Position numbers and translations under genes: made by a program. This document shows positions 1 through 11,385 of a stretch of DNA of 64,000 nt, one piece after another. The stretch comes from Nemophila menziesii (Eukaryota; Streptophyta; Magnoliopsida; Boraginales; Hydrophyllaceae): contig JARWIR010000050.1 of the NCBI GenBank assembly GCA_029959085.1, positions 4,650,001 through 4,714,000 on the forward strand, in the 5' to 3' direction. Position 1 is the first letter of the stretch. Every line of letters starts with the position of its first letter. Under the pieces are notes generated by a model that saw nothing but the letters and a program-made list of their open reading frames with translations, was not told the origin of the DNA and searched no databases.

Positions 1-1221
1 ATAATACAAAAATAATGATTGGTCAAATGAGTGATGCAATATATATACATACATGTACTTTGTTAGTCGATATTTTTCTCCACTACGAAGAGTATATCGA
101 GTAATTATTTAGTTATTTGTCATAAAATATGGTTAGACTAATGGTTTTTTTAAACATTTTATGTTGTATAAATTAGTGAAATATTAAACATATATGGTAA
201 ACAATAATTTTAATGTTTTATTTATTTATTTGCATTCTTACATCTTACATCAAAGCTTAAGCGTAAGAGGACATTGAGAAAATAGTCAACTGGTAATGCA
301 AGTAGGTCAAGGAAAGTTAGAATCTTATACTTTTTATATAGGCTTTAATCACTAACTATATTTTATTTTCTGTTGAACTATTCGTTTTAATAGAAATGTT
401 CTTCAAACGGTGGCGCTCAGGAATTACTTAGGCTTATTTGCCTTGTTTTGGATGGGTATTGGGTCTATTTCCACTTTGGCTAGAAGATGACCTAGGAAAT
501 ACCTATGGAAAATTTTCTTAATTTTGGGTTATGCCGGATGAGCTTAAGGTTTGGGTTGTCCTTTAGGCAGCACAATTATTTTTAGGCACACATATTTTTA
601 AAAAGTATTTTTGGTCCAATGTATATTTATCTAATTTTTACTATAGTATTTTTAAAATTTAGAGACTTATAGTTTGATGTTGGTAATATATTATGCAATT
701 ATATTGTTAATTTAAAATAGTTTTTATTCTTTATTTTAAGGTTAAAATTTTCATCACATATTTGTAAATAAATCTTAGATATTAATTCAAATAATAGAAA
801 TATATTGTTTGATAATATAAGTAGTTATTATAACTAGTGGATATAAGTTTAAAATATAGAAAATTTGTCATTATATTATTTATATGGCTGAGAAATAATA
901 GTATGACAAATTTTTCCTTTTAGAATAATTGAATGGATGATACTAATATATAGTAGAAAAAAAATAAATCCTCCTAGAGAAAAACTGAAATAAAATGGTG
1001 TGTCCTTGGGTAACACCCCCTATTGTTGGCAAGCAAACTAGGTATTCAAGGTGTCCAAACCTCTTTTTCACATTTTTTTCAAAATTTATTTTCGGGCCAA
1101 TGTATATATATATATTCCAAACTCATACAACTATTTTACATATGTGTGATTATGTGAAAATTGATATAGAGGTGCTCATAAAGGTGAATATGCTGAATAT
1201 GCTAAATATGCTGAATCACGA

Positions 1222-2000
1222 GAAGAACAACAAATCCCAAACATTCGCTCTCCAGACTTACGTGGAGAATCATAGAGATCCTATAAGGGAAGACACTAGA
1301 AAAAGTTATACAATGATGAGGGGTGTCCACATGGAGATAATTGCATTTTCCTTCACAAAAAGCACTTAAGAGCTAGAGAAAGTGTAGCGATTAGTGTAAC
1401 TCATACACCGAATGTTGGATATGGTCACAATGTACATGGAATCAGAAGCCTACTGGTAGACCGAGATTTGCACTAAGTGGGAGACAACTGTTTATTTTCG
1501 TTTTGGACGAAAGTTCCATTTTCCTCATGGTGATGTAGTTGTTATTTATTGTTTTGAAGAATAAGTAGAGATAAAATTGTAAAATGATAGGGTACATATC
1601 ATGGGAAATCTTCTGCCACTACAATACACAACAAAATGGATTAAAAATTGTGTTTGCAAGTGTTGATAATTTCATTGCACTCTGTATATCGTTATTTTGC
1701 AAGGATTATCCTTATTTGAAATATTTTATGAATTACCTTGTTCAGATTCCTCAGTTTTAAGGTATTTTATTTGAATATATTCAAGTTAAAGAATCTATGA
1801 GAAACTAGTAAGAAATATTGGGTCTAAATTTCTTTGATAGTTTGTGGAATGTATAATGAGAATCTTATTAATTTTTTTTGATTTGTTGTAGAGGTTCACA
1901 AGTATGGCAGATGGCTTGTTGATAGAAAGAAAAGATGGCATCACCGACACTCGATGTTCCCGAGTTTCATAAAGCTGATTATTCATGAAAATCATTAACA
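1222..2000 (+). pseudogene. CCCH zinc-finger protein relic, unit 1 (C3H39/C3H12-like)
   Basis: Relic of a plant tandem-CCCH zinc-finger protein; the family consists of putative RNA-binding regulators. In frame from 1222 the text reads EEQQIPNI..GES*RSYKGRH, which fits the linker before the second finger of C3H39/C3H12-type proteins. The finger at 1297-1356 has its first Cys as TAG, then Cys at 1324, Cys at 1342 and His at 1354, in the C-x8-C-x5-C-x3-H layout. After a frameshift the last finger at 1469-1528 reads TEICTKWETTVYF, with the second and third Cys replaced by Phe. A short intron (about 1530-1891, GT..AG) leads to an exon starting EVHKYGRWLVD, matching the family's AELHKYGGGLV segment. 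Three or more stops or frameshifts make it dead. The first finger may be decayed around 400-480, but this is weak. Confidence 0.78.
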
Positions 2001-2995
2001 AATAAAAAAATATCTTCAAAAAACTAATTAATAATTCACAAAAAACAACATAATAAGCTTCGACGCAAATTTAAAAAATACACAAACTAATTCAAGAAAA
2101 ATATGATCACAAATAAGTTAAAAGTTAAAAGTAAGCAAAAATATCTCAAATTACCTAAAATATAAAAAGCTAAAAGTATACGAAAAGCTAAATATACCTC
2201 AAAACACATCGGAATGGGATAGAATATAGCTCGTTCATAATCCAAAACTCAAAAACATCACGGTTTTGGTACAAAAATCAAATCAACTTTCAAAACTAAA
2301 AAACATGTAGTATATGCCTTAATACCAACCGAAGCTGGTCTTTATAAATACAACATAGCAATTAGAATACCACAATCACGGGAAAAAGAATACGCGGTCC
2401 AATTTTGGTGTTACGGGTCAAGCCGATGGGGAACATAATTTTTGTCTTTTTGCTTAACCCTTATTATTAGGGGTTAACCAAAATCCAAATAATATACAAA
2501 ATATAAATGAATCTCATCTTTAGTAGTGATTGTCTATTAGATGGGTCTCGAAACTTTATCAAAAAACACATAAAAAGTTACATCTATGTTTTTATTATTT
2601 TATTAAGTGGGTTAAAACTATTACAACCCTCACAATAACATGGATATCTACTTGGAACCTCATATTTGTATAATAATGATTTACTGGATTCCTTGTAAGA
2701 CGAATGAATCATCGAAGGAGGTGAATGGTTGGAAGATATACTTTCATTATACTAGAATCCATTGATAATTCTGTTGTAACTGTCAACAAGATCGTATTTT
2801 GATTACCTAGTTAGCTTGCTTCCTTATCCTCACTATGGAGTTTGTTGTTATTCCACTTAGATATTATGATTTACTGGATTCCTGGTAAGACAGATGGATC
2901 ATGGAAGACGGTGATCGTTGTAACTTCTCCAAAGAAATATAGAAGAAAATTCATATATTGATTGATGATAAACATTTGTTTTACACAACAAATGA
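2001..2995. other. Non-coding part of unit 1
   Basis: AT-rich sequence downstream of the zinc-finger relic. It aligns in pieces with 15720-17080 of unit 2. Unit 2 has about 370 bp (around 16115-16495) with no counterpart here. I see no coding or RNA gene signal. Confidence 0.5.
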
Positions 2996-3076
2996 AATTC
3001 ACTCACTATACTAAATCATTAACTTTGATTCTATATGGTTTCTCTTGACATGCAACAATAATAGAGGCGGTCAAAT
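2996..3076 (+). repeat. Left copy of imperfect direct repeat flanking the CACTA insert
   Basis: The stretch AATTCACTCACTATACTAAA through GGTCAAAT is repeated at 9232-9310 on the other side of the inserted CACTA element. One copy of the same sequence occurs at about 17070-17155 of unit 2, so it is host-unit sequence duplicated at the insertion. The two copies differ at many positions, so the duplication is old or patchy. Confidence 0.65.
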
Positions 3077-3088
3077 AAAAAAAGACAG

Positions 3089-3312
3089 GGAAAGTCCTCG
3101 CTAAAGCTTCATCGCGAGAGACACTCACTCGCGACGACATCTCGTGTCGTCGCGTAGGGCACCTTTCTTTAGCGAGAACTCCAGGTCCTCGCCAAAGTTA
3201 ATGTATTTTCGATAACAAAACCCTCGCGAAAGACCCGGTCAACTTCAAGGACCAAGTCGTCGCCTTTGCTGGTGACTTTATTTATTGCGAGGACTTTGTC
3301 CTCGCCAAAGAC
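3089..3312. repeat. CACTA subterminal repeat region with perfect hairpin
   Basis: At least six copies of a motif close to GTCCTCGCTAAAGAC lie in both orientations (for example near 3094, 3165 in reverse, 3186, 3222 and 3299). Between them, 3130-3154 is a perfect inverted repeat, CGCGACGACA / 5-base loop / TGTCGTCGCG. The region is far more GC-rich than its surroundings. It is typical of the transposase-binding subterminal zones of En/Spm elements. Confidence 0.75.
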
Positions 3313-3883
3313 TTTTTTTAATTTTAATTTTTATTTAATTTTATTTCAATTATATAATTTAATTTTTTTGTTTTGCTTTTATTTAATTAAATTATTTTGT
3401 TTATTTTTTTTAATTTCGGGAAATAATCATACAATACAAAAACTAAATTAACCAATAGTCAATACTAGTTAAAGTCATACATACTAAAGTCAATAGTAGT
3501 CAAAGAGATAAAAAGTCGATAATTAGAAGTCGAAAGTCAAAAATAGTCAAAGTCAAAGTCATAAAATTCAACATAAAAAGTAAAAGTTATAAATAGTCAA
3601 CCAATTAACAAACACATCAAGGATTTGAAAGTTCTTCATCTTCATCTTCATCTTCACCTTGGTCCCTAAGATGGAGTAGAGGTAGTGGGTCGGGATCGGG
3701 GTCAGGCTGGGGGTCGAGATCGAGAGGTACCACTAGGAGTAGCAGATGGATTGCCGGATTGAAGGACAAGTGGGTGCTCGTGTCCACAGTCTTCTCGGCA
3801 CCTATTGAGAAACGTGATGGTTGTAAATATCCTGAGTCCATCGCTTCCTTCGTGGGTTGCGTACTAGTAGTGAAAGCTGAGGA

Positions 3884-5332
3884 TCATGAAATGCTGTCTG
3901 GCACCGAGTCCTTGCCTACGGAGACAAAGAACTTGTTCAAGGACTTTATAAGCCACTCGTAGTCCCGAAGCATACTCTCGCTTACCAGATTCCAAGCATT
4001 AGCAGATTTCCTCTTCTTCGGAAGCGGGTGGCCAACTTTCGGGATCCTGTTGCGGGTCACGTCTCCTAACCGTAATCGAGCCGCCTCCATCACTGCGTCT
4101 ACCTGCTCCTGTCGCGTCATGGGGGGTGAACACGATAAGTCTCCGCTTTGGGTTTGTGATAGCTACCATCTATTCTCGAGAATCTCCCTCAACGCTCCCT
4201 ATACAATAAAATAAATATATTAAAATATTAAAATATAATAAGTAGTACTATATATTAAAATATTAAACTTAGGTCTCCTCTCTCGTACTCGGGGCTCCTC
4301 CACCCGTTCTTCTTACTGCTCTACCCGATCTCGAAGAAGAATCTTTTTATTTTGGGTAGAGGCACTGCTTTCACGTCATCCCTGGCCACTTGATGGGGTT
4401 CACTACTCCCCTCTCCTTGTAAAAAGTCAAACAATCAAATAAAGATATTTAAATAAATATTTTAAAAATATTTATTACATCCGTCATCAAAGTATCCCTC
4501 CTCTGTGTATGGCTCTTAGATCCAGCCCCGCTCAAGTTCTGAAATAGCCCCTATTCAATTTATTTACTTTAGCTTGGTGCTATTTTTTACACAAGAAATC
4601 AAAAAAAATGTTAGTCAATTAAGATAATATTTTATTTAAAACAAGTTAAAATAGTACAATTACCTGAGCTTGCTCCGAGTACCACATCTTCAAGGTGCCC
4701 TCCAAGTTCTCAATTGTTTTATCATCCGGTTATGCCCGGGACTCGTAATACTTTGCATTTATTCTATTTTTTGTGGTTGATGTATCCCTTACCACATTTA
4801 TTGGTTATCATACCTTGTATATCATTCTAATCTGAGCGGGCCTGCCACTCCTCTACTCTGAAAAATTCTTGTTTACAAAAAAATTTAATTAAATATAATT
4901 TTAAACTTAAAGATAAAAAAGTATTAGCCGACTTACTCCTAATCGAATCATAATATTCTTCTAATAGTCGGTGGGGACAATTGTCCATAACTTGTAGTGT
5001 AGGGGCACAGTCTCCCGTATAACGTGGTTGATCACTTGAGTCAGCTGAAGGGAGTATTTGCCGATCGGGTTCCATGTGCGGTCCAAAGTGCAAAAATCCA
5101 TCAGAAGCCTACCTCCAAACTTCCGTAATGACTCCTAGAACGAGGCAAAAGTCATCTTGTCCCTAGGTTTTCTCCGGTTATTACCTGTTTAAATTTACGG
5201 TTAAAATAATAATTTAGTCAAAATTATTTTTTACAAAAAAAGATTACCCGGTGCGTTGCAACCCCCGATAGAATTGCTTGGATTCTGCACGGGGTCGCGG
5301 CCATCCCAGTCTCTTCCGTGGCCTCTAGGCAT
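3884..5332 (-). pseudogene. TNPA-like (Ptta/En/Spm) plant transposase gene, decayed
   Basis: Second gene of the CACTA element; in the family it encodes a DNA-binding protein for the subterminal repeats. A plausible start at 5332 gives a short basic exon beginning MPRGHGRDWDGRDP, ending in a GT donor at 5248/5247. An AG acceptor opens exon 2 at 5184, which ends at a GTAAGT donor near 4937. Exon 2 includes WNPIGKYSLQLTQVINHVIR and then ETVPLHYKLWTIVP, matching the conserved 'P-G..-VR..VP..Y..W..VP' core of Ptta/En/Spm transposases. Exon 2 has in-frame TAG codons, so the gene is broken. A further open stretch, 4120-3884 (starting MTRQEQVDAVMEAARLRLGD), may be a C-terminal exon; this is less certain. 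Confidence 0.68.
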
Positions 5333-5364
5333 GATAGCTGCAATCTGATAAATATAATACAAAT

Positions 5365-6130
5365 TTAATATTTATTAAAAATCTTCTAAGGCCCTAAATA
5401 TTTTAAAATTACAATTTTAACCCTAAATTTTAAAATTTAATCATAAAGCACCTAATATTTATTAAAAATCATTTAAGGCCCTAAATATTTTATAAAAGTG
5501 CAATTTTACCCCTAAGTTTTTAAGATTAATTTTAAAGCACCTAATATTTACTAAAAATCCTCTATGACCCTAAATATTTTAAAAATTACAATTTTAACCC
5601 TAAAATATTAAATTTAATTCCAAAAGGCCCTAAATATTTTATAAAAATGCAAGTCTATCCCTAAAGTTATATAGTTAATTTTAAAGCACCTAATATTTAT
5701 TTTAAATCCTCTAATACCAAACATATTTTTAAAAATTACAATTTTACCCTTAAAATTTAAAATTTAATTCTAAAGCACCTAATATTTATTAATAATCATT
5801 TAAGGCCCTAAATATTTTATAAAAATGTATTTTTACCCCTAAAGTTCTATAATTAATTCTAAAACACCAAATATTTATTAAATATCCTCTAAGGCCCTAA
5901 ATATTTTAAAAATTAAAATTTTAAGCCTAAATTTTTAAATTTAATTCCAAAGCACCTAATATTTATTCAAACTCATTTAAGGCCCAAAATATTTCATAAC
6001 AATGAAATTTTACCCCTAGAATTATATAATTAATTCTAAAGCACCTAATATCTATTAAAAATCCTCTAAGGCCCTAAATACTTTAAAAATTACAATTTTA
6101 CCCCTAAAATTTTATAAATAACAATAAAGA
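5365..6130. repeat. Minisatellite of about 90 bp inside the CACTA element
   Basis: About nine tandem copies of an AT-rich unit, each containing AAGGCCCTAAATATTTTA, then ACAATTTTACCCCTAAA and AAGCACCTAATATTTATTAA. Starts recur near 5376, 5467, 5558, 5707, 5797, 5883, 5971 and 6061; one copy is shortened. Copies differ by a few substitutions, and decayed copies trail to about 6300. The array lies upstream of the TNPA-like start on the - strand, between it and the TNP2 gene. Confidence 0.85.
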
Positions 6131-6782
6131 ACATAAACTAACTTAATATTCATTAACGCCCTACTATTTTTAAAAATGAAATTTATAACAATAAGTACCT
6201 AAATATTTTCTAAATTTACAATTTAACTCCTACAAGTCCAAATTTGTTAAAAACCAACCAAAACACGTAAATTTATTTCACAAAGTCAATTTAACCCCTA
6301 AATTTATCACAAATAAAATAATTAGCTACAAAATATAACCAAAAATCAATCAGTTCTTCTAGTGTTGTTTTTTACAACTTAAATACATACTGAATTAGAT
6401 AAATGCAAGGCATAAATCCAGAATTAATAATTGGCCCAAATTAAAAGTACAAAAATTAAAATTATTTTCTACAGATGCAAAAAATTTAAACACAATAAAT
6501 GGTTGGATTACATACCTTATTTGGCGAAATTGGAGGTTGTAAACAAGTTGTTAGTTCATCACATATCATGACAACGTTAAAAAACCCAAACTAGTTTCTA
6601 AAAAAATTAATCGATTTGGATGTTAAATACTTTTATGATGTTGGTGGAAGGGGTGTGGTGTATTGGATTCGCCAGAGCTTGGTGGTAGGGGAGTTAATGA
6701 TTTTTAGTTGAGTATAGTGGAGGAGTTTTTGAAGTGTTAGTATTGAGTGAAGAAGAAGATGGGTCTCGATAGTTTTTAATAA

Positions 6783-6848
6783 ATTCGCCAAGTCTTTAGC
6801 GAGGACCTGGTTCTTGCTAAAGACTAGGGTCCTCGCTAAAGACCCAAA
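6783..6848. repeat. Internal cluster of CACTA subterminal motifs
   Basis: Three copies of the subterminal motif (GTCTTTAGCGAGGACC, then TTCTTGCTAAAGAC, then GGTCCTCGCTAAAGACCC) lie between the TNP2 and TNPA-like genes rather than at an element end. Either a second, smaller CACTA copy of about 3.8 kb (3077 to about 6890) is embedded here, or the motifs are promoter sites for TNPA. Confidence 0.7.
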
Positions 6849-7056
6849 TTTTTGGGAAGATTCGAAGTTGACCGCCTAGACACGTGTGCAAAAGACCTTT
6901 TTTTAACACACTACCTGACTAAATATTTTACTTATATATTATAACTAACTAATTAATTTTTACTTTTCTTTTATACTAAAATTTATTCTAGTAAATACCA
7001 TATATAACACAAATAAATTACCCATCATAATCAAAAAAATAATGAAAAAAGATTAA

Positions 7057-9231
7057 CTATTTAAGGGTTATACGAAATACATTATAAAAGAAACCATAAA
7101 AAAGAAATCCACAACTAATCAGTCTAGTCCCATCATCAAATATTATTGGTTCGTCATCACTATCAACATATATAGTTTCCTCATCACTCTCGTACTCTCC
7201 TAAGGTGTCATCATCATATTCATCGTGGGCGGGATCAGCGGGTTCCGATACAAGGTTAAAAATCGAAAGATCGATCTTTATCCCTTGTCTAGTACCCAAT
7301 TCAATCACCGGGTATTGCGAATCCAATATTGAATCACCCAACGGAATGAATCAGCCAACGGAATGTCGATCAGATCTGGGGCAGTGGAAATAAATTATGC
7401 ACCGAATAGCTCGGAACTACATCTGTGATGGTCGTTCACTTCCCAACTACTTTCTAACCCCTTTTCGCCTTTCTTGCGTTAATTTGATCAACATAAAAAA
7501 TATTTTTTGCTTTAGTAGCTAAGATGTCGGGTTCTTTAGTCCACCAAAAAGTACTTGTGTTGATAATTGTTGCTCCGTGTTCTGTCTTTTGCAGTTTCTT
7601 TTTTTCATCTGTGTTATACCACTTACACTTAAACAACACAACTGAACAACCACTAGTGAATTCAACCTCAGCGATTTTGACGAACTCGCCATAAAAAGGA
7701 TCTTCTCCTATGAAATAACAAATTTTACATACAAACACCCAAGTAAAAAAATTTAAAAACCAAAATGTGATTTTACAATCTATGTAGTCTTGATTAACTC
7801 TCTTTTCACCCTTTTCACGCGTTATCCACTTCACCCCGTTCACAGCGTAAGAATCGTATTGATATTCGACGCTATTCGACATTTGGGACAACGAGACCAA
7901 CACTTTCGTAGCAAGTGGATTACCTTATTTTTCCAATCTAGACACATGTACACGTGGTAAGTTATTAGTTATAATAAAGTCAACTTGGTTTGTTGAGTTT
8001 TATACCATTTTCCTGAACCACCGACGGAAATGCTCTCGGTGTTTTGCCTCTCTATCACGGACCGAAAGTGAGGCCTTGTGTTCCCTAATAACAAAACATA
8101 GTGTTAATAATCGATAATACAATATTTAAATTAACGGTAAATAAGATTATAATTAAAATACAACATCATATTTTTTTTGTCAAAGAAATACTTACATCAT
8201 ATAGTGTTGTATCTCATCACACTTATGAAGGATGGACCAATCATAGTGGTCCTTCTCTGCAATGGGTAAATATCCATACTTTTTCTTACCAATCGGCTTG
8301 CACTAGCTGTTAAACACTGATATATCCTTTATTTCAATACTCGTCTCACCGTATCTGCATTGGTCTTTGAACTTTATACTTTCCTCTCGAAGGTAACGAA
8401 ATATATAAAAGTCAAAGTTTCCTCTACAGCGTACCCCTTGTCGATTGAACCCCCTGGCCTAGCCGGATTCTGTATATATTCTTTTAGTTTCTTCAAGGCT
8501 CTCTCAAATGGGTACGTCCAATGCATCTGAACAGGGCATCCTAACCGAGTTTCCTCGTACAAGTGCAAAATAAGGTGGATCATAATATCAAAAAAAATCT
8601 GGAGGAAAAATCACCTCCAACTTGCACATAAGCTCAAACACTTTAGACTTTATTGGTCTCTAATTCCTTTTTACTCAGGTTCTTCTTACAAACATTTTCG
8701 AGCACGATGCATAACCCAATAACTAGATCGCTAATGGATTTGTTTTCGATTAAATCTGGAATACTAGCCACAAATGGAATCTACATCAGAATATGACAAT
8801 CATGGGATTTTATACCGATAATCTTCCCCGTGTCACTCTGAATGTTGTTCCGCAAGCTAGAAGCGAAACCATCTGAAAAATTTTGCACCTTCAACCACTC
8901 GAGAAACTCTCGTCGCTTATCGGTTGTCATCGCATACTTTGCATGTGGTAGAATGGTCTTACCACGTGTATCGACAAATAAACACAAATCTGACCTGATG
9001 ATCACCGCTTGCAGATCTTTCCTCGACTTCACGTTGTCCTTGTTAATTTTCCCATCTAAACCAACAACTGTGCCTAGAAGAGCATCACAAACATTCTTCT
9101 CACAATGCATCACATCAATTTTATCTTTCAACAAGTTTTCCGACCAATAGGGTAAACAATAGAATATACTCTTTTTCTTCCAGTTTGACTCCCGAGGTCC
9201 AATTCTCTTTACCACCTTACCACCAAAGTAC
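7057..9231 (-). pseudogene. TNP2-type CACTA transposase, 5'-truncated and decayed
   Basis: Catalytic transposase gene of the CACTA element, read right to left. 9231-8781 holds the Transposase_21/TNP2 core: WKKKSIFYCLPYW, then IDVMHCEKNVCDALLGTVV, DLCLFVDTRG and finally IKSHDCHILM, all hallmark stretches. 8583-8374 matches the DUF4218 block (GCPVQMHWTYPFERALKKLK, then NPARPGGSIDKGYAVEE). 7903-7454 matches the DUF4216 block (GEFVKIAEVEF, VVLFKCKWYN, DILATKAKNIFYVDQ). 7341-7057 is an acidic tail rich in Asp/Glu, as at the TNP2 C-terminus. The N-terminal half is absent because the element is cut at 9231, and the blocks lie in separate reading frames. A domestication product is unlikely because the frame is not continuous. 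Confidence 0.88.
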
Positions 9232-9310
9232 AAATTCACTCACTATACTAAATCCTCTCCTTTAATGGTATATGGTTTCTCTTGAAATTCACCAATAATA
9301 AAGTTGGTCA
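9232..9310 (+). repeat. Right copy of imperfect direct repeat flanking the CACTA insert
   Basis: Partner of 2996-3076. Unit sequence then continues (CAAATTTATTAACCCCTCC..) collinear with about 17157 onward in unit 2, which fixes the right edge of the insertion. Confidence 0.65.
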
Positions 9311-10429
9311 AAGAAACAAATTTATTAACCCCTCCTTATAGGGTAAAATGCATCTTCACCAAACGTGTTAAAAAGAACCTCATTGCGAATAGATTACTCG
9401 TTCAATATATCAATGAAAAAAAACTATAAACCTGCAAAAAAGAACAAAGTGTTAGGATTTAGCAACTTAGGAACATGACATCCAATGACACTTAGACGTT
9501 CAAGTCGATAGAGGCCTTTGTGATAAATCCACATCTGGTGAGAAAAAAAGATAAAGATAAAATTTATACATTGCATTGAATAATATAGATACAAACATAC
9601 GTATTTAAAACAATAATAATGTAATAAAAAAATATCGGATAACCATTTTTATATTGAAATTAATGGTTGGTCATTATAAAACTGTACCTTATTTGACCGA
9701 TGGCAAGACAATTAGCTTTGCGTACAAATTTAAGTTAACACTTACCCGTGTTGTGTAAGATGTCTTTGACCAAACTTTTTCTTCAAATTCTTGAGGCTTA
9801 TGTGACCTAACGTATGAACAGCGGTTCTATGCTTGATTTAAACGCTTTAGGGGTTTTTATGCTCAATTCTTAAACGACTAAAGGGGGTCTGAGAAACATA
9901 TGGCAAGGGTGTTATGCTTGAGGCCTTAATTGATTGAGATGTGTGAAAGATAGCTTTTCACTCACCTAGAGGAAATTTGTAGAAATTGTTTTTGACCAAC
10001 TAAAACCTAATAATTAATGAAGAAAAAATATTTTAAGTTATTTAGTTGTTAATGTAAACGGTATCACTCTGGTTATCACAAGTACAATCAATTAGCACTG
10101 TTATCACATTTTATATATAAATGCATCTTGTTTTTTAAAGACAAACAACTGCAACGAGGAAAAAAGATAATCGAGATGTTCTAAGAGAAACAAAAAAGTT
10201 AAGCAAAAATATGTTATATTTCTATATAACATCAAACTATTTAGAGTAGTTATGGTACAACCTTTTTTTGGAGAACAAAAAAAAAAGAAGTACAATTACT
10301 ATGACAAAAACTATTAACACCATAACTTGCCAAATACAATACAAACATTTACCAATTACCATTTAACACTACTCACTAACTTAAATATTCCTCTTACCAA
10401 TTCACCTCGCCTTTCAATTTCAAGCTTCT
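9311..10429. other. Non-coding middle of unit 1
   Basis: Aligns with 17160-18290 of unit 2 and, from about 9880, with 41245-41760 of unit 3. The strongest match is GTGTTATGCTTGAGG to TCACTCACCTAGAGGAAATT. No gene signal is seen. Confidence 0.5.
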
Positions 10430-11385
10430 TTGATTCAATATTCTTCATTGTATTAGAGGATTTTAAAAGTTATGGTTCAAAATCCCTTATCTCCTCTTCC
10501 TTTAACTCATATTCAACTTTTTTCGCCTCCATTTTCTTTTGCTATTTACTTGCAGTGCGAATTAATTTATCGATACAGTCACATGTAATCCACACTTTGA
10601 TTCCTAAATCCTCAAAAGCTTTGATAGTATTCTCTATGATTTTAAATTATTCATTTTGCTGAGCTAAGCGAACATAATCCCATAATAATGTTGATCGGGT
10701 CCAATAAAATCTCAATAACTATGTTATCATTAAGGCCTTTATTAAGATGCTCATTAATAAATAAATCCTGACGATGGAATAACTTTTAGTATTTGAATCA
10801 AATAAGCGAAGGGATTTTCAAGTCTAATATTAACTCATGGTCAATTATGATGCTGAAGCTTTTGAAACTCTTTACTTGTTTAAAATCGATAACTGGTTAT
10901 GAAATTCTTATGCCCTCGTTAACATCAGACCCAATATCATCATCGCTTGATTTGAATGATTCGATAATATCTGCTCCTTTCTCATTACAAATTTCCATGC
11001 CTGGTTTTAATTATTACTAATAAATAAAAATACATGAAAAATATCAACAATATAAGATAAATTATTTATTCAAGAAAAAATTAACATACCAATTGGTTTA
11101 GTTTCAGAATCATAATTCAGAAGACAAATAGCACCATCGGTTTCTGTTGAATCATGTGCTCACACAATGTATACATAAAACAAAAAAAAGATAATAAACG
11201 AATCCTAAGGGTGTTAAACTATAAGTAAATTTCTCAATCCACGAAAAGAATTGACTCATGTAGTGAAAATCAAGGAATATTATTATCTTCAAATACATAC
11301 GATTTGATCAATTAAATATTAAAACATCTTTGTCATTCAGTGGAAAAACTCTCCATCTACCACTAAGTTCAGTTTTTTGGGCCAT
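10430..11385 (-). pseudogene. Unidentified gene relic, - strand, unit 1
   Basis: I do not recognise this gene. A start at 11385 reads MAQKTELSGRWRVFPLND. The unit 3 copy starts MAQNTGLNGRWRVFSTDLNF, so the frame is conserved between copies. A small exon at about 11160-11092 (TDGAICLLNYDSETKPIG) ends in a GTATGTTA donor. A longer exon from about 11003 begins MEICNEKGADIIESFKSSDD, followed by the acidic GSDVNEGIRIS and a stop. Later text (KAFEDLGIKVWITCDCIDKL, then KKVEYELKEEEIRDFEP) suggests a charged, helical C-terminal part. Several stops make it a relic. The conserved exon borders argue for a real ancestral gene rather than chance. Confidence 0.5.

Larger units (their letters stand above)
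3077..9231 (-). mobile_element. Truncated CACTA (En/Spm) DNA transposon
   Basis: Class II element read on the - strand. It contains the downstream part of a TNP2 transposase gene (7057-9231) followed by a TNPA-like gene (3884-5332), the usual gene order of plant CACTA elements. The 3' end (3089-3312) is packed with short subterminal motifs of the type GTCCTCGCTAAAGAC in both orientations, the kind of sites TNPA-type proteins bind. The 5' end is missing: TNP2 breaks off in mid-domain at 9231, where host sequence resumes. A terminal CACTA tip is not seen at either end. The left edge starts near an A-rich stretch followed by GACAGGG, where the tip may have been lost. Stops and truncation mean it cannot move by itself. 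Confidence 0.85.

Noticed and set aside
995..1369. 124-codon open frame overlapping the unit 1 zinc-finger relic
   Set aside because: It lies in a different frame from the recognisable CCCH text and is not kept in units 2 and 4.
3064..6886. Shared AGGCGGTCAA at 3064 and, inverted, near 6880 as terminal inverted repeats of a small CACTA element
   Set aside because: The left copy is explained as host unit sequence by comparison with 9296 and 17150; ten bases are not enough alone.
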